64,000 nucleotides of DNA, taken from NCBI RefSeq assembly GCF_041287255.1, contig NZ_JBGGTX010000001.1, forward strand, positions 496,001 through 560,000, given 5' to 3'. The notes beneath the pieces were generated by a model. That model ran no database searches. It was not told the origin of the DNA and worked only from the letters and a program-made list of their open reading frames with translations. Position numbers and translations under genes: made by a program. This document shows, in pieces, positions 1-6,898 of the stretch (position 1 is its first letter; every line of letters begins with the position of its first letter). The DNA comes from Tamlana flava (lineage in GTDB: Bacteria > Bacteroidota > Bacteroidia > Flavobacteriales > Flavobacteriaceae).

Positions 1-687
1 ATTTTCTTTAAGAATATCTTTAACCTTTTCCATATACCCAGAGGGACCGCAAATCATATACGTATAGTCACCAAAGGTCAAACTGTGTTTTGAGAAAATT
101 TCCCTTACCAATGAATTTGTGGCCAATCCAGCATGATAATTGCCATTATTTGATTTCATGGATGAAATGATGTGCTCAACAGAAAATCCATTTGGATATT
201 CACTTTCCAATGATTTTATCTCGTCATAAAAAATGATAGAATCCATATTTTGGTTAGCATAAATGAGCAGTATTTTAGAATCGTTTTCCTCAGTCAAAAT
301 AGATTTCACAATAGAAAACATTGGCGTTACTCCACTACCACCCGCAAACAACACATACTGCTTTTTATTTTTTTTGTTGGGCTCAACGCAAAAAGAACCA
401 GCTGCATCATCAACCTCCAATTTATCTCCAACCTTAAGGCTATCGTGAACATAATTGGAAACCAAACCCTTTTCAACTCGTTTAATCGTGATTTTTAAAT
501 CCTTATCAGTATAAGGGTTACTGCTAAAGGAATAGGCCCGTTTATGAACCACCTTATCAATAGGTACGTGGATGGTTAAAAACTGCCCAGGTTTATATTT
601 AATTTTCTTAAAGAAATTTCCATTCTTAAAACAAATGCTCACTGCATCATCGGTCTCTTTTATTATATCTTTTATTTGCAATTTCAT
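1..687 (-). CDS. FAD/NAD(P)-binding ferredoxin-reductase-type oxidoreductase (3' end outside window)
   Basis: The first 229 codons are visible; the C-terminus runs off the window edge. The fold is ferredoxin-NADP+ reductase. An FAD-binding barrel carries the flavin motif RAYSFSS from residue 50. A Rossmann NAD(P) domain follows, with GGSGVTPM and the late CGPSGYM motif. This is the reductase arrangement of flavohaemoglobin, PaaE and Hcr-type proteins; some carry a C-terminal 2Fe-2S domain, which cannot be judged here. The start is ATG at 685-687, nine bases after the stop of the membrane protein upstream, so it is the last visible gene of the globin operon. Inference: it passes NAD(P)H electrons to the membrane haem protein or to the globin. 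Fold assignment is firm, partner is not. Confidence 0.85.
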   Translation of the reverse strand, partial: MKLQIKDIIKETDDAVSICFKNGNFFKKIKYKPGQFLTIHVPIDKVVHKRAYSFSSNPYTDKDLKITIKRVEKGLVSNYVHDSLKVGDKLEVDDAAGSFCVEPNKKNKKQYVLFAGGSGVTPMFSIVKSILTEENDSKILLIYANQNMDSIIFYDEIKSLESEYPNGFSVEHIISSMKSNNGNYHAGLATNSLVREIFSKHSLTFGDYTYMICGPSGYMEKVKDILKEN

Positions 688-696
688 ATTCTAGTC

Positions 697-1179
697 CTAT
701 TTATAATAAAACACCATGGTGACGTGAAACACTAACATTATTGAAACAATTATGGAGAGTGCAACATGGGAAACCATCCAACCTTTAAACAAAGCATCGC
801 TTTTGCTTTTTACAACATCGAGATTAAAATATCCGAGTAATGTATTTGAAAAGAAAATATATGAAAGCAATAACAGGTAGCCATACCCCAAAGACATGCT
901 ATGAATGTAGAATAGCAATGGACTTATAGCTCCTAACCACTTGTGAATGGACTGCATTGACATAGCGTTCTTTCGAAACTTTTTAATAACCCTCGTAAGT
1001 GTTAAAACCCATTGAAAAATGATAAAAATGGCCAAGGCTAATCCTGACCAACGCTTATACATTTCATCTTGTTGAAGTTCGAACAACCAATCCCATTGCA
1101 GGGTTAAAAAAAACTGTAAAAAGAACGCTGAAAGCAACGCTAACCCAATAAGTGTAGATTTATTGTTTATTAGTACCAT
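697..1179 (-). CDS. Small ferric-reductase/NOX-like dihaem membrane protein
   Basis: A 160-residue integral membrane protein with about five hydrophobic segments (roughly 8-28, 44-64, 80-100, 100-118, 133-158). Four histidines sit in two helices at identical spacing: H79/H93 and H138/H152, each HX13H. That is the bis-haem b ligand pattern of ferric reductases and NADPH oxidases. It has no flavin domain of its own; the FAD/NAD reductase is the next gene, nine bases downstream. Inferred role: a transmembrane electron conduit between the cytoplasmic reductase and a periplasmic acceptor, perhaps the haem-c lipoprotein encoded upstream. I do not recognise a named orthologue. Confidence 0.65.
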   Translation of the reverse strand: MVLINNKSTLIGLALLSAFFLQFFLTLQWDWLFELQQDEMYKRWSGLALAIFIIFQWVLTLTRVIKKFRKNAMSMQSIHKWLGAISPLLFYIHSMSLGYGYLLLLSYIFFSNTLLGYFNLDVVKSKSDALFKGWMVSHVALSIIVSIMLVFHVTMVFYYK

Positions 1180-1269
1180 ATACTGGCAAAGTATTTCTTA
1201 GCTGTTGTTCAAAACCTTTCCTGCAGCATAGGCCAACAGGAAAGGCTATAGGTTTTTGGACTTATTGAA

Positions 1270-2082
1270 TTAACGGACTGCTACCAAATGTTTCATGGTT
1301 TCATAAGAAGAAAGTTTCTTAACGCTATCAAGAAATACTTCTGCCGTTGGCAAATATTTGCCTTCTGCAGGCCATTTAGTTCCTATTTCTGGTTTTTCAC
1401 TTTCTTTGAAATTGGCCACCTCGTCTAAGTATTCTAAATAAATGTCTACCGTACCTTTTGCATATGAACTCAACACAGCCACAGTTTCCTTATAGGACAA
1501 TGAATCCTTTGGATATTGCCAAGTTGTCGCTCCCATCACATCACCTAATTCCCAATCAGATTTGGTTGTTTGAGGGTGATTGTTATGACAAGAAACACAC
1601 GCCCCAGCACTTGCCAAATCTGCAAACATGGCGGTGTGCAATTTTTGCTCTTCATCATAAAAAAATTGCGGTTTTTGGTCAGTTTTAATTTGCTTGAACA
1701 GATCCGCCTGTTTTCCTTCAAATTTGTTGGCTGCATTTACAGGGAAGTCAGACCCCAAATACAATCCTAATGGCACAGGGCTTTTTCTAATACTCGTGGC
1801 CACACCTCTTAAAAACAAGGCGGGAAGCGGCCCAGCCTCAACATCGTCTTTGCGCCAATCTTCATCAAATTTCATCCCTTGTGCTTTGCCTTTGCCCACT
1901 ATAGCTTTTGTGTACAATGTTCTAGTTACGTCATTTTCTTTGGCAACCATTTCAAGAACCTCCTCAACGGAAAAGATATTTTCATCCCCACCTTTTTCTG
2001 ATTTTTCCTCAGGAACACCGCCACAGGAGCTTAAAATAATTGAACCAAATATTATAGTTGAAAGTTTGTTAATATATTTCAT
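1270..2082 (-). CDS. DUF3365 (Tll0287-like) haem-c lipoprotein
   Basis: 270 residues from ATG at 2080-2082. A longer reading frame starts at 2157 but would add a non-signal-like extension that overlaps the globin gene. The chosen start gives a lipoprotein signal with lipobox LSSC at residues 17-20. A single haem-c site CVSCH is at 162-166, followed by the aromatic, proline-rich tail typical of DUF3365. Family members are monohaem sensors or electron carriers outside the inner membrane. It sits between globin and the dihaem membrane protein, so it may be the outside electron acceptor of that chain or a redox/NO sensor. Family call is fairly sure, function is inferred. Confidence 0.75.
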   Translation of the reverse strand: MKYINKLSTIIFGSIILSSCGGVPEEKSEKGGDENIFSVEEVLEMVAKENDVTRTLYTKAIVGKGKAQGMKFDEDWRKDDVEAGPLPALFLRGVATSIRKSPVPLGLYLGSDFPVNAANKFEGKQADLFKQIKTDQKPQFFYDEEQKLHTAMFADLASAGACVSCHNNHPQTTKSDWELGDVMGATTWQYPKDSLSYKETVAVLSSYAKGTVDIYLEYLDEVANFKESEKPEIGTKWPAEGKYLPTAEVFLDSVKKLSSYETMKHLVAVR

Positions 2083-2102
2083 CGTAGATTTTTTTTGAAT
2101 TA

Positions 2103-2516
2103 TTAATAAGATGCCTCTATCATTACTCCAGCCATAACGCCATAAACACTTGCCCATGCCCCTTTTACTTCAGGAGTAAAGGCATCGCCCAAACCCGCTT
2201 CAAGAGTTCCAAGTAATGCTACTCCAACGGTATCGTAATGAGAAGGCTCTACCTTATATGCCACATGTCTTTTCCCCAGGTCTTGCAACACCGGTATCAA
2301 CGCGTCCAAATTACTTAATCCGGCTACTGCCGCCGCCAACATGGTCATAAGTTTATTTCCTTGAACCTTCATTGCATCCTCTCCGCTTGGGAATAATGGT
2401 TTTAATTGAGGGTCGAGTTCAAATAGTTTAGAGTAAAATATCTCAGCTGCTGCTGGTGCGATAGGTTTTACTTTCTCAAATGATTCTTGTACCAGGGTGA
2501 TTGTTTTCGTTTCCAT
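2103..2516 (-). CDS. Single-domain bacterial haemoglobin (globin)
   Basis: A 137-residue globin, close in layout to Vitreoscilla haemoglobin and to the globin domain of flavohaemoglobin. H84 in DLGKRHVAYKV is the proximal haem ligand, Y28 (IFYSKLF) matches the distal B10 tyrosine and Q52 the E7 position. There is no reductase domain; a free-standing FAD/NAD reductase is encoded three genes downstream. Globins with B10 Tyr typically bind O2 and NO and can act as NO dioxygenase when supplied with electrons. The promoter has a perfect TAAGTATTAATACTTA palindrome shared with nitrate genes, which fits a role in dealing with NO made during nitrate or nitrite reduction. Confidence 0.9.
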   Translation of the reverse strand: METKTITLVQESFEKVKPIAPAAAEIFYSKLFELDPQLKPLFPSGEDAMKVQGNKLMTMLAAAVAGLSNLDALIPVLQDLGKRHVAYKVEPSHYDTVGVALLGTLEAGLGDAFTPEVKGAWASVYGVMAGVMIEASY

Positions 2517-2549
2517 AAATATTGCATGTTTGATTTGTATCCTTGTATT

Positions 2550-2565
2550 TAAGTATTAATACTTA
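2550..2565 (-). promoter_or_regulatory. Nitrate-regulon palindrome upstream of globin
   Basis: Perfect 16-bp palindrome TAAGTATTAATACTTA, 33 bases before the globin ATG. The same 16-mer occurs before fnr, narK and nirB. Unlike the other copies, the bases after it (AATACA) do not form a good TAnnTTTG -7 box. The binding protein is not proven; the neighbouring Fnr-type regulator is the obvious candidate. Confidence 0.75.
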
Positions 2566-2674
2566 CTTATGGCAAAAGTAAAAGATGACTATTTAATTAA
2601 TCATGGAATAAAACAGAAGCAAACAATCTTTTGCAACAGGATAAAAACTATCAAAAAACAGGTATTAACAGAAA

Positions 2675-2753
2675 AGTCCATAATAACTGGTATAAGAATG
2701 AACCGAAGGGCTTATAAAAAGACAAAGCCCATAAGTATTATTACGTATGGACT
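2675..2753. other. Nested inverted repeats between fnr and globin
   Basis: AGTCCATA at 2675-2682 pairs perfectly with TATGGACT at 2746-2753. Inside, GGGCTT at 2708-2713 pairs with AAGCCC at 2725-2730. On the minus strand this is the 3' region of the fnr transcript. No T-run follows, so it is not a classical terminator. The right arm also overlaps a half-palindrome TAAGTATTA and a TACGTA. It may be an RNA structure or simply a repeat remnant. Confidence 0.4.
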
Positions 2754-2794
2754 TCATATAGCTTAGCTGATAAAGTATATGGAAAGCACTTTAA

Positions 2795-3550
2795 TTACCC
2801 CAAATAGAAATTGTGCTCACTAATTTCATTTTTTAGAAGTTGGATATCGTTAATCCCTATTTTCTTTCCTTTTGAAATAATAAGTTCCTCTTTTTTTAAT
2901 GCTGAAAAAACACGTATCACCTGCTCTTCAGTGGTGCCTGCATATTCAGCATATTCTCGCCTACTTAACGGCACATCCAAAAAGCCTTTATTGCTACCAA
3001 ACTTTCTATTGATATACAAAAGCGTGTCTATTACCCGCTCGCGTACAGTCATTTGTGAAATAGATTTCACTTTAGACTCACTTCGGTTGAGTTCATTGGC
3101 ATAAAAAAGCATCATATCGTACGCAAACTTTGGGTTAGCTTGCAATATGTCCTGTAAGTCATTTTTTGAGAAATAGCACAAAACGGTCTCCTCTAGAGCT
3201 ATCGCTCCAATGGAATAGTACTCTTCCGTTCCAAAGCCTCTGTGGCCAATAATCTCTCCTGCCGTGGCAAAACGTACAATTTGCTCCCTACCATTAATAC
3301 CGGTTCTAAACACTTTCACCTTTCCTTTCAAAACAAAGAACAAACCATTTACCGGTGCGCCCTCAATAATGAATTGCTGACCTTTTTTACATCTCAAGTT
3401 GCTTTTATCGATGTTAATCTCGCTATTTTCTAAGGAACTTAAATTTCGTTTTATTAAACAATTATGATTTTCGCAAGAAATACATCCAACGTCTTGAGAA
3501 AAGCGTTTTCTTGTTGTTGTAGAAACGGTATTATAATAGGTAGTTTGCAA
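2795..3550 (-). CDS. Crp/Fnr-family regulator with FNR-type cysteines
   Basis: 251 residues. An N-terminal cysteine cluster C23-X2-C26-X4-C31 precedes a cyclic-nucleotide-binding-type beta barrel (about 45-145). C125 in TVLCYFSKNDL falls where E. coli FNR has C122, so all four candidate ligands of an O2- or NO-labile 4Fe-4S cluster are present. A winged HTH follows (about 170-235), with recognition helix TTEEQVIRV keeping the Glu and Arg of FNR but replacing the Ser with Ile. The start is TTG at 3548-3550; an in-frame stop lies just upstream and no ATG is available. The promoter carries the 16-bp palindrome also found at globin, narK and nirB, which suggests autoregulation and control of the surrounding nitrate genes. 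Confidence 0.88.
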   Translation of the reverse strand: MQTTYYNTVSTTTRKRFSQDVGCISCENHNCLIKRNLSSLENSEINIDKSNLRCKKGQQFIIEGAPVNGLFFVLKGKVKVFRTGINGREQIVRFATAGEIIGHRGFGTEEYYSIGAIALEETVLCYFSKNDLQDILQANPKFAYDMMLFYANELNRSESKVKSISQMTVRERVIDTLLYINRKFGSNKGFLDVPLSRREYAEYAGTTEEQVIRVFSALKKEELIISKGKKIGINDIQLLKNEISEHNFYLG

Positions 3551-3581
3551 AAAATTATTAATCTAGAATGATATAACGGTT

Positions 3582-3603
3582 CAAATATAAGTATTAATAC
3601 TTA
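3582..3603 (-). promoter_or_regulatory. fnr promoter: -7 box fused to 16-bp palindrome
   Basis: The palindrome TAAGTATTAATACTTA occupies 3588-3603. On the minus strand it runs straight into TATATTTG (3589-3582), an exact Bacteroidota -7 element TAnnTTTG that shares the palindrome's last TA. The box is 31 bases from the fnr start codon. A protein bound here would sit between the -7 and -33 elements, a place that usually blocks RNA polymerase. Confidence 0.75.
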
Positions 3604-3615
3604 TTTTTATATACA

Positions 3616-3660
3616 TAATACTTATTTTTGTCATTTTAATAAATACTCCTCTAAGTATTA
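3616..3660 (+). promoter_or_regulatory. moeA operon promoter with palindrome half-sites
   Basis: Half-site TAATACTTA at 3616-3624 is followed directly by TATTTTTG at 3623-3630, an exact TAnnTTTG -7 box pointing toward moeA. A second half-site, TAAGTATTA, lies at 3652-3660. The full palindrome at 3588-3603 is centred about 40 bases upstream of the start point expected from this box, a usual place for an activator of the Crp/Fnr family. This suggests one regulator controls the cofactor operon and the divergent fnr gene. Confidence 0.55.
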
Positions 3661-3782
3661 TCAAAAAAATATTTCTTGGGGGTAAAATTTATTCAATTGC
3701 TAATTCCATTTCTTTTTCCATCTATTTATCGCTCAAAAGAAATTGAGATTCGTTATATTTGTTAAGACATAACGCTATTGAA

Positions 3783-4961
3783 ATGATTAGCATCGAAAAA
3801 GCCATTGAATTGGTTAAATTAAAGAGTGAACCTTTACTGAAAGAAACAATAAAGCCTGTTGAAAAAGCTGGTGGTTATCTATTATACAGAGACATAGTTT
3901 CTCCAGTAAACATGCCTCCTTTTAGGCAATCGGCCATGGACGGTTATGCACTAAACATGCACGACAGCCTTTCTTATAAATTAATTGGTGAGATAAAAGC
4001 AGGAGATTCTCAACATCCTAATTTAAAACCAGGAGAAGCCGTTAGAATTTTTACCGGGGCAGCGGTCCCTGATTCAGCAAATGCTGTTATGATGCAAGAA
4101 AAGGTAGAAGGGAATGATGACGAAATTAAGATAGCTCATCAAATTCCTTTGGAATGCAATATTCGTCCAATGGCCGAACAAGTAAAAAAAGGAAATATTG
4201 CCTTAAAAAAGGGTACAGCGTTAACTCCAGCTGCTATTGGCTATCTCTCCTCGCTTGGCACAACACGCGTTCCTGTTTACCAAAAACCTTCAATTGCATT
4301 AATTACAACAGGCAATGAATTGATTGAGCCAGGAAAAGATTTAAAATATGGCCAGATTTATGAAAGTAACTCAAAAATGCTACTGAGCGCACTGTACAGC
4401 TTAAAATTTTATGATGTTGCCATTGAAAAAGTAGAAGACGATTATAACAAAACAATCTCTGCGCTCAGCGCTGCAATAAGTCAAAATGATTTAGTGATAA
4501 TAACAGGTGGCATTTCCGTCGGTAATTATGATTTTGTTGGAAAGGCTTTAAGTGAATTACAGGTTGAGGAGGTATTTTATAAGGTAAAACAAAAACCTGG
4601 TAAACCGTTATTCTATGGAAAAAAAGGAAACACCAATATTTTTGCCCTTCCCGGAAATCCAGCCGCTGCCCTATCTTGTTTTTACCTTTATGTTTATATC
4701 GCTTTACAAAACATGATGGCCCGAAAGAAAAATGAATTACCCCGAGTTAGGGCAAAATCGCTAACAGCTTTCGAAAAGAAAGGTGACCGTCCACAATTTT
4801 TAAAGGCAATTTACGAAAACGGGAAAGTTGAAATTTTAGAAGGACAAAGTTCTGCTATGCAACAAACATTTGCGCTTTCAAATGCGTTGGTTTATGCACC
4901 TGAAACCTTGACAAGCATCAATGTAAACGATACTGTTGAAACCATTTTATTGCCCGTATAA
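3783..4961 (+). CDS. moeA: Molybdopterin molybdotransferase MoeA
   Basis: 392 residues from ATG 3783; an upstream TTG at 3759 would add eight non-conserved residues. It inserts molybdate into adenylylated molybdopterin, the final step of basic Moco synthesis, in the cytoplasm. Seen: the N-terminal MoeA signature FRQSAMDGYAL, GAAVPDSANAV, the central MoCF domain with TTGNELIEPG and ITGGISVGNYDF, and FALPGNPAAAL before a C-terminal beta domain. Length is normal for the family. It is first of ten genes on one strand, separated by one base from the ModE-type gene, and its promoter region holds the Fnr-like palindrome plus two half-sites. Confidence 0.96.
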   Translation: MISIEKAIELVKLKSEPLLKETIKPVEKAGGYLLYRDIVSPVNMPPFRQSAMDGYALNMHDSLSYKLIGEIKAGDSQHPNLKPGEAVRIFTGAAVPDSANAVMMQEKVEGNDDEIKIAHQIPLECNIRPMAEQVKKGNIALKKGTALTPAAIGYLSSLGTTRVPVYQKPSIALITTGNELIEPGKDLKYGQIYESNSKMLLSALYSLKFYDVAIEKVEDDYNKTISALSAAISQNDLVIITGGISVGNYDFVGKALSELQVEEVFYKVKQKPGKPLFYGKKGNTNIFALPGNPAAALSCFYLYVYIALQNMMARKKNELPRVRAKSLTAFEKKGDRPQFLKAIYENGKVEILEGQSSAMQQTFALSNALVYAPETLTSINVNDTVETILLPV

Positions 4962-4962
4962 T

Positions 4963-5301
4963 ATGAGTTATAAAATTAAAAGTAGAATATGGATTGAATC
5001 TGGAGATAATGTGCTTTTGGGTGAAGGGCGAGTTCATTTGCTAAAAGCCATACAAGAAACAGGATCGCTTTCCAAGGCTGCTAAATCATTGAACATATCC
5101 TATAAAAAAGCATGGCAACTACTAGATTCAGTTAACAAATCAGCAAAAAAACCGGTAACCATCAATAGCATTGGTGGAAAAGGTGGTGGCGGTGCCGAAT
5201 TAACGGATTATGGAAAGTCTTTAATCTATGCTTTTGAAGAAATAAATAAAAACTGCTGGGCCTTTTTGGATGAGCAACTAAACAAAATCAACACCTTATA
5301 A
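4963..5301 (+). CDS. ModE-type N-terminal winged-helix protein
   Basis: A 112-residue protein matching the DNA-binding N-terminal domain of ModE: KAIQETGSLSKAAKSLNISYKKAWQLLDSVN is the helix-turn-helix stretch, followed by the wing with GGKGGGGAELTDYG. The C-terminal molybdate-binding TOBE domains of full ModE are absent, so molybdate sensing, if any, must happen differently. The ATG at 4963 begins one base after the moeA stop; a longer frame from 4936 would overlap moeA. Its stop overlaps the next start (TAATG). Inference: a small regulator of molybdate or Moco genes within its own operon. Confidence 0.8.
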   Translation: MSYKIKSRIWIESGDNVLLGEGRVHLLKAIQETGSLSKAAKSLNISYKKAWQLLDSVNKSAKKPVTINSIGGKGGGGAELTDYGKSLIYAFEEINKNCWAFLDEQLNKINTL

Positions 5302-6041
5302 TGCAAGGAATTGAAAACATATTTCCATTTCTAATGATATTACCTATTATCTCGTTTTTATATGCCAGTGTTGGGCACGGTGGCGCCAGTGGCTATTTGG
5401 CCTTAATGGCTTTATTTTCGTTTGCACCTGAGTTTATGAAGCCAACAGCCCTATTACTTAATTTGTTCGTGGCAGGCATTTCTTTTTATTATTATTTTAA
5501 AGCTGGTTTTTTCAACAAAAAATTGTTTTCATCCTTTGCATTAGCCTCAATTCCCATGGCTTTTCTCGGAGGCACTATTGAAATTGACGCTTCCATCTAC
5601 AAAAAAATATTAGCCATTTTACTTGTTTTCGCCATTTTAAAAATGCTCAATGTTTTCGGAAAGGAAAAGGATATACTAAAACCTGTAAAAATTTGGCAAG
5701 GATTAATTATCGGTGGCTTTATTGGATTCTTTTCAGGGCTTATTGGCATTGGTGGCGGTATTATTTTAACACCCTTAATTTTACTGTTGCATTGGGGGAA
5801 AATGAAAGAAGCTGCGGCCGTTTCGGCATTGTTCATTTGGGTAAATTCAGCCTCCGGCTTAATTGGACAATTTACCAGTGGTGTAACTTTGGAAAAGGAA
5901 TCTTTTTTACTGGTTGCCATTGCACTTACTGGTGGTGTTTTAGGCGGTTATTATGGTAGCAGAAAAATCAATAATCAAAGCTTGAGGTACATTCTTACCT
6001 TTGTATTGCTCATAGCTTGTGCAAAACTAATGTTCACTTAA
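5301..6041 (+). CDS. TauE/SafE-family membrane permease
   Basis: 246 residues with about seven or eight hydrophobic segments and the family hallmark glycine-rich helix starts: SVGHGGASGYLALM near the N-terminus and GLIGIGGGIILTPLILL in the middle, an internal duplication typical of TauE/SafE (sulfite/anion exporter) proteins. Translationally coupled to the ModE-type gene before it (one-base overlap) and directly followed by mobA. Members move small sulfur or oxo-anions. In this operon the substrate could be molybdate, sulfate or a sulfur species needed for molybdopterin dithiolene formation. Family call is good, substrate unknown. Confidence 0.85.
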   Translation: MQGIENIFPFLMILPIISFLYASVGHGGASGYLALMALFSFAPEFMKPTALLLNLFVAGISFYYYFKAGFFNKKLFSSFALASIPMAFLGGTIEIDASIYKKILAILLVFAILKMLNVFGKEKDILKPVKIWQGLIIGGFIGFFSGLIGIGGGIILTPLILLLHWGKMKEAAAVSALFIWVNSASGLIGQFTSGVTLEKESFLLVAIALTGGVLGGYYGSRKINNQSLRYILTFVLLIACAKLMFT

Positions 6042-6620
6042 ATGATTCATAAAAAAAACATATCAGGCATTATACTTGCTGGCGGCAAAAGCAGCAGAAT
6101 GGGTACCGACAAAGGATTTTTGTCCTTTAAGGGAAAACTATTCATTGAACATAGTATTGATGCCTTAAACCCTTTAGTTTCTGAAATTATAATCATCTCA
6201 GACAATGCGGCTTACGATGCTTTTAAATTAAGAAGAATTGAGGATGAAATAAAAGATGCCGGTCCATTGGCTGGATTATATTCAGGTTTGAAACAGTCAA
6301 AAACCGAATACAATTTGGTTTTAAGTTGCGATATTCCACTGATTACTTCGGAAATCTTAACGCTTTTAATTGAAGCAGTAGATGTGAATTCGGAAGTTAT
6401 CCATATTGAAAGCAAGAACAAAACCATGCCATTGATTGCACTTTACAGAACAACTTGCAAAGACAAGTTTTATGGGTTGTTAAAAAACGGTGAACGCCGA
6501 ATGCAATATGCAGCAAACCAATGCCAAGTAAAAACCATCAAGTTAAATAATGAAAATGATAGATTCACCAAAAACGTGAATACTTTAGAGGAACTAAAAT
6601 CAATTGAAAATGATTGTTAA
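6042..6620 (+). CDS. mobA: Molybdenum cofactor guanylyltransferase MobA
   Basis: 192 residues. It transfers GMP to Mo-molybdopterin to make the MGD form used by nitrate reductase and FdhF/YdeP-type enzymes. Seen: the nucleotidyltransferase signature SGIILAGGKSSRMGTDKGFL at residues 8-27, DAGPLAGLYSGL and LSCDIPLI (metal-binding Asp). The start codon abuts the stop of the preceding permease, and the 3' end overlaps moaD by 11 bases. The separate MocA-like protein at 26877 belongs to a different branch, consistent with MGD for one enzyme group and MCD for the other. Confidence 0.93.
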   Translation: MIHKKNISGIILAGGKSSRMGTDKGFLSFKGKLFIEHSIDALNPLVSEIIIISDNAAYDAFKLRRIEDEIKDAGPLAGLYSGLKQSKTEYNLVLSCDIPLITSEILTLLIEAVDVNSEVIHIESKNKTMPLIALYRTTCKDKFYGLLKNGERRMQYAANQCQVKTIKLNNENDRFTKNVNTLEELKSIENDC

Positions 6621-6843
6621 TATTAAATATTTAGGTCAAATAGCTGAAGCAACGCAAAAAATTGAAGAATCGTTGGAATGCTCAGAAAGCTCAATTTCTG
6701 AACTCCTTGAGCGTTTAACAGTGAAATACCCCGATTTAAAAACCAAAGATTTTAAAGTCGCCCAAAACCAGAAATTGGTTGATAATGATACAAAATTAAC
6801 TGGACAAGAGATAGCAATTTTACCGCCATTTGCTGGAGGTTAA
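6610..6843 (+). CDS. moaD: Molybdopterin synthase sulfur carrier MoaD
   Basis: 77 residues from ATG 6610, overlapping the end of mobA by 11 bases. A ubiquitin-like fold ending in PPFAGG: the C-terminal Gly-Gly is the residue pair adenylylated by MoeB and turned into a thiocarboxylate. It delivers sulfur to precursor Z together with MoaE, also in this operon. TTG at 6604 would give two extra residues and is less likely. Confidence 0.93.
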   Translation: MIVNIKYLGQIAEATQKIEESLECSESSISELLERLTVKYPDLKTKDFKVAQNQKLVDNDTKLTGQEIAILPPFAGG

Positions 6844-6898
6844 ACTGTTGAACAACATAACCATATAAACAATTCAACAAATAAACTATTAAACAAAA

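Noticed and set aside
2550..2565. Reading the 16-mer as a classic FNR box or NsrR site
   Set aside because: It lacks TTGAT...ATCAA and does not match the known NsrR consensus; kept as a separate motif with unknown binder.
2569..2766. Plus-strand reading frame between globin and fnr
   Set aside because: Lysine-rich, low-complexity translation; it covers the operator region and nested repeats, with no family resemblance.
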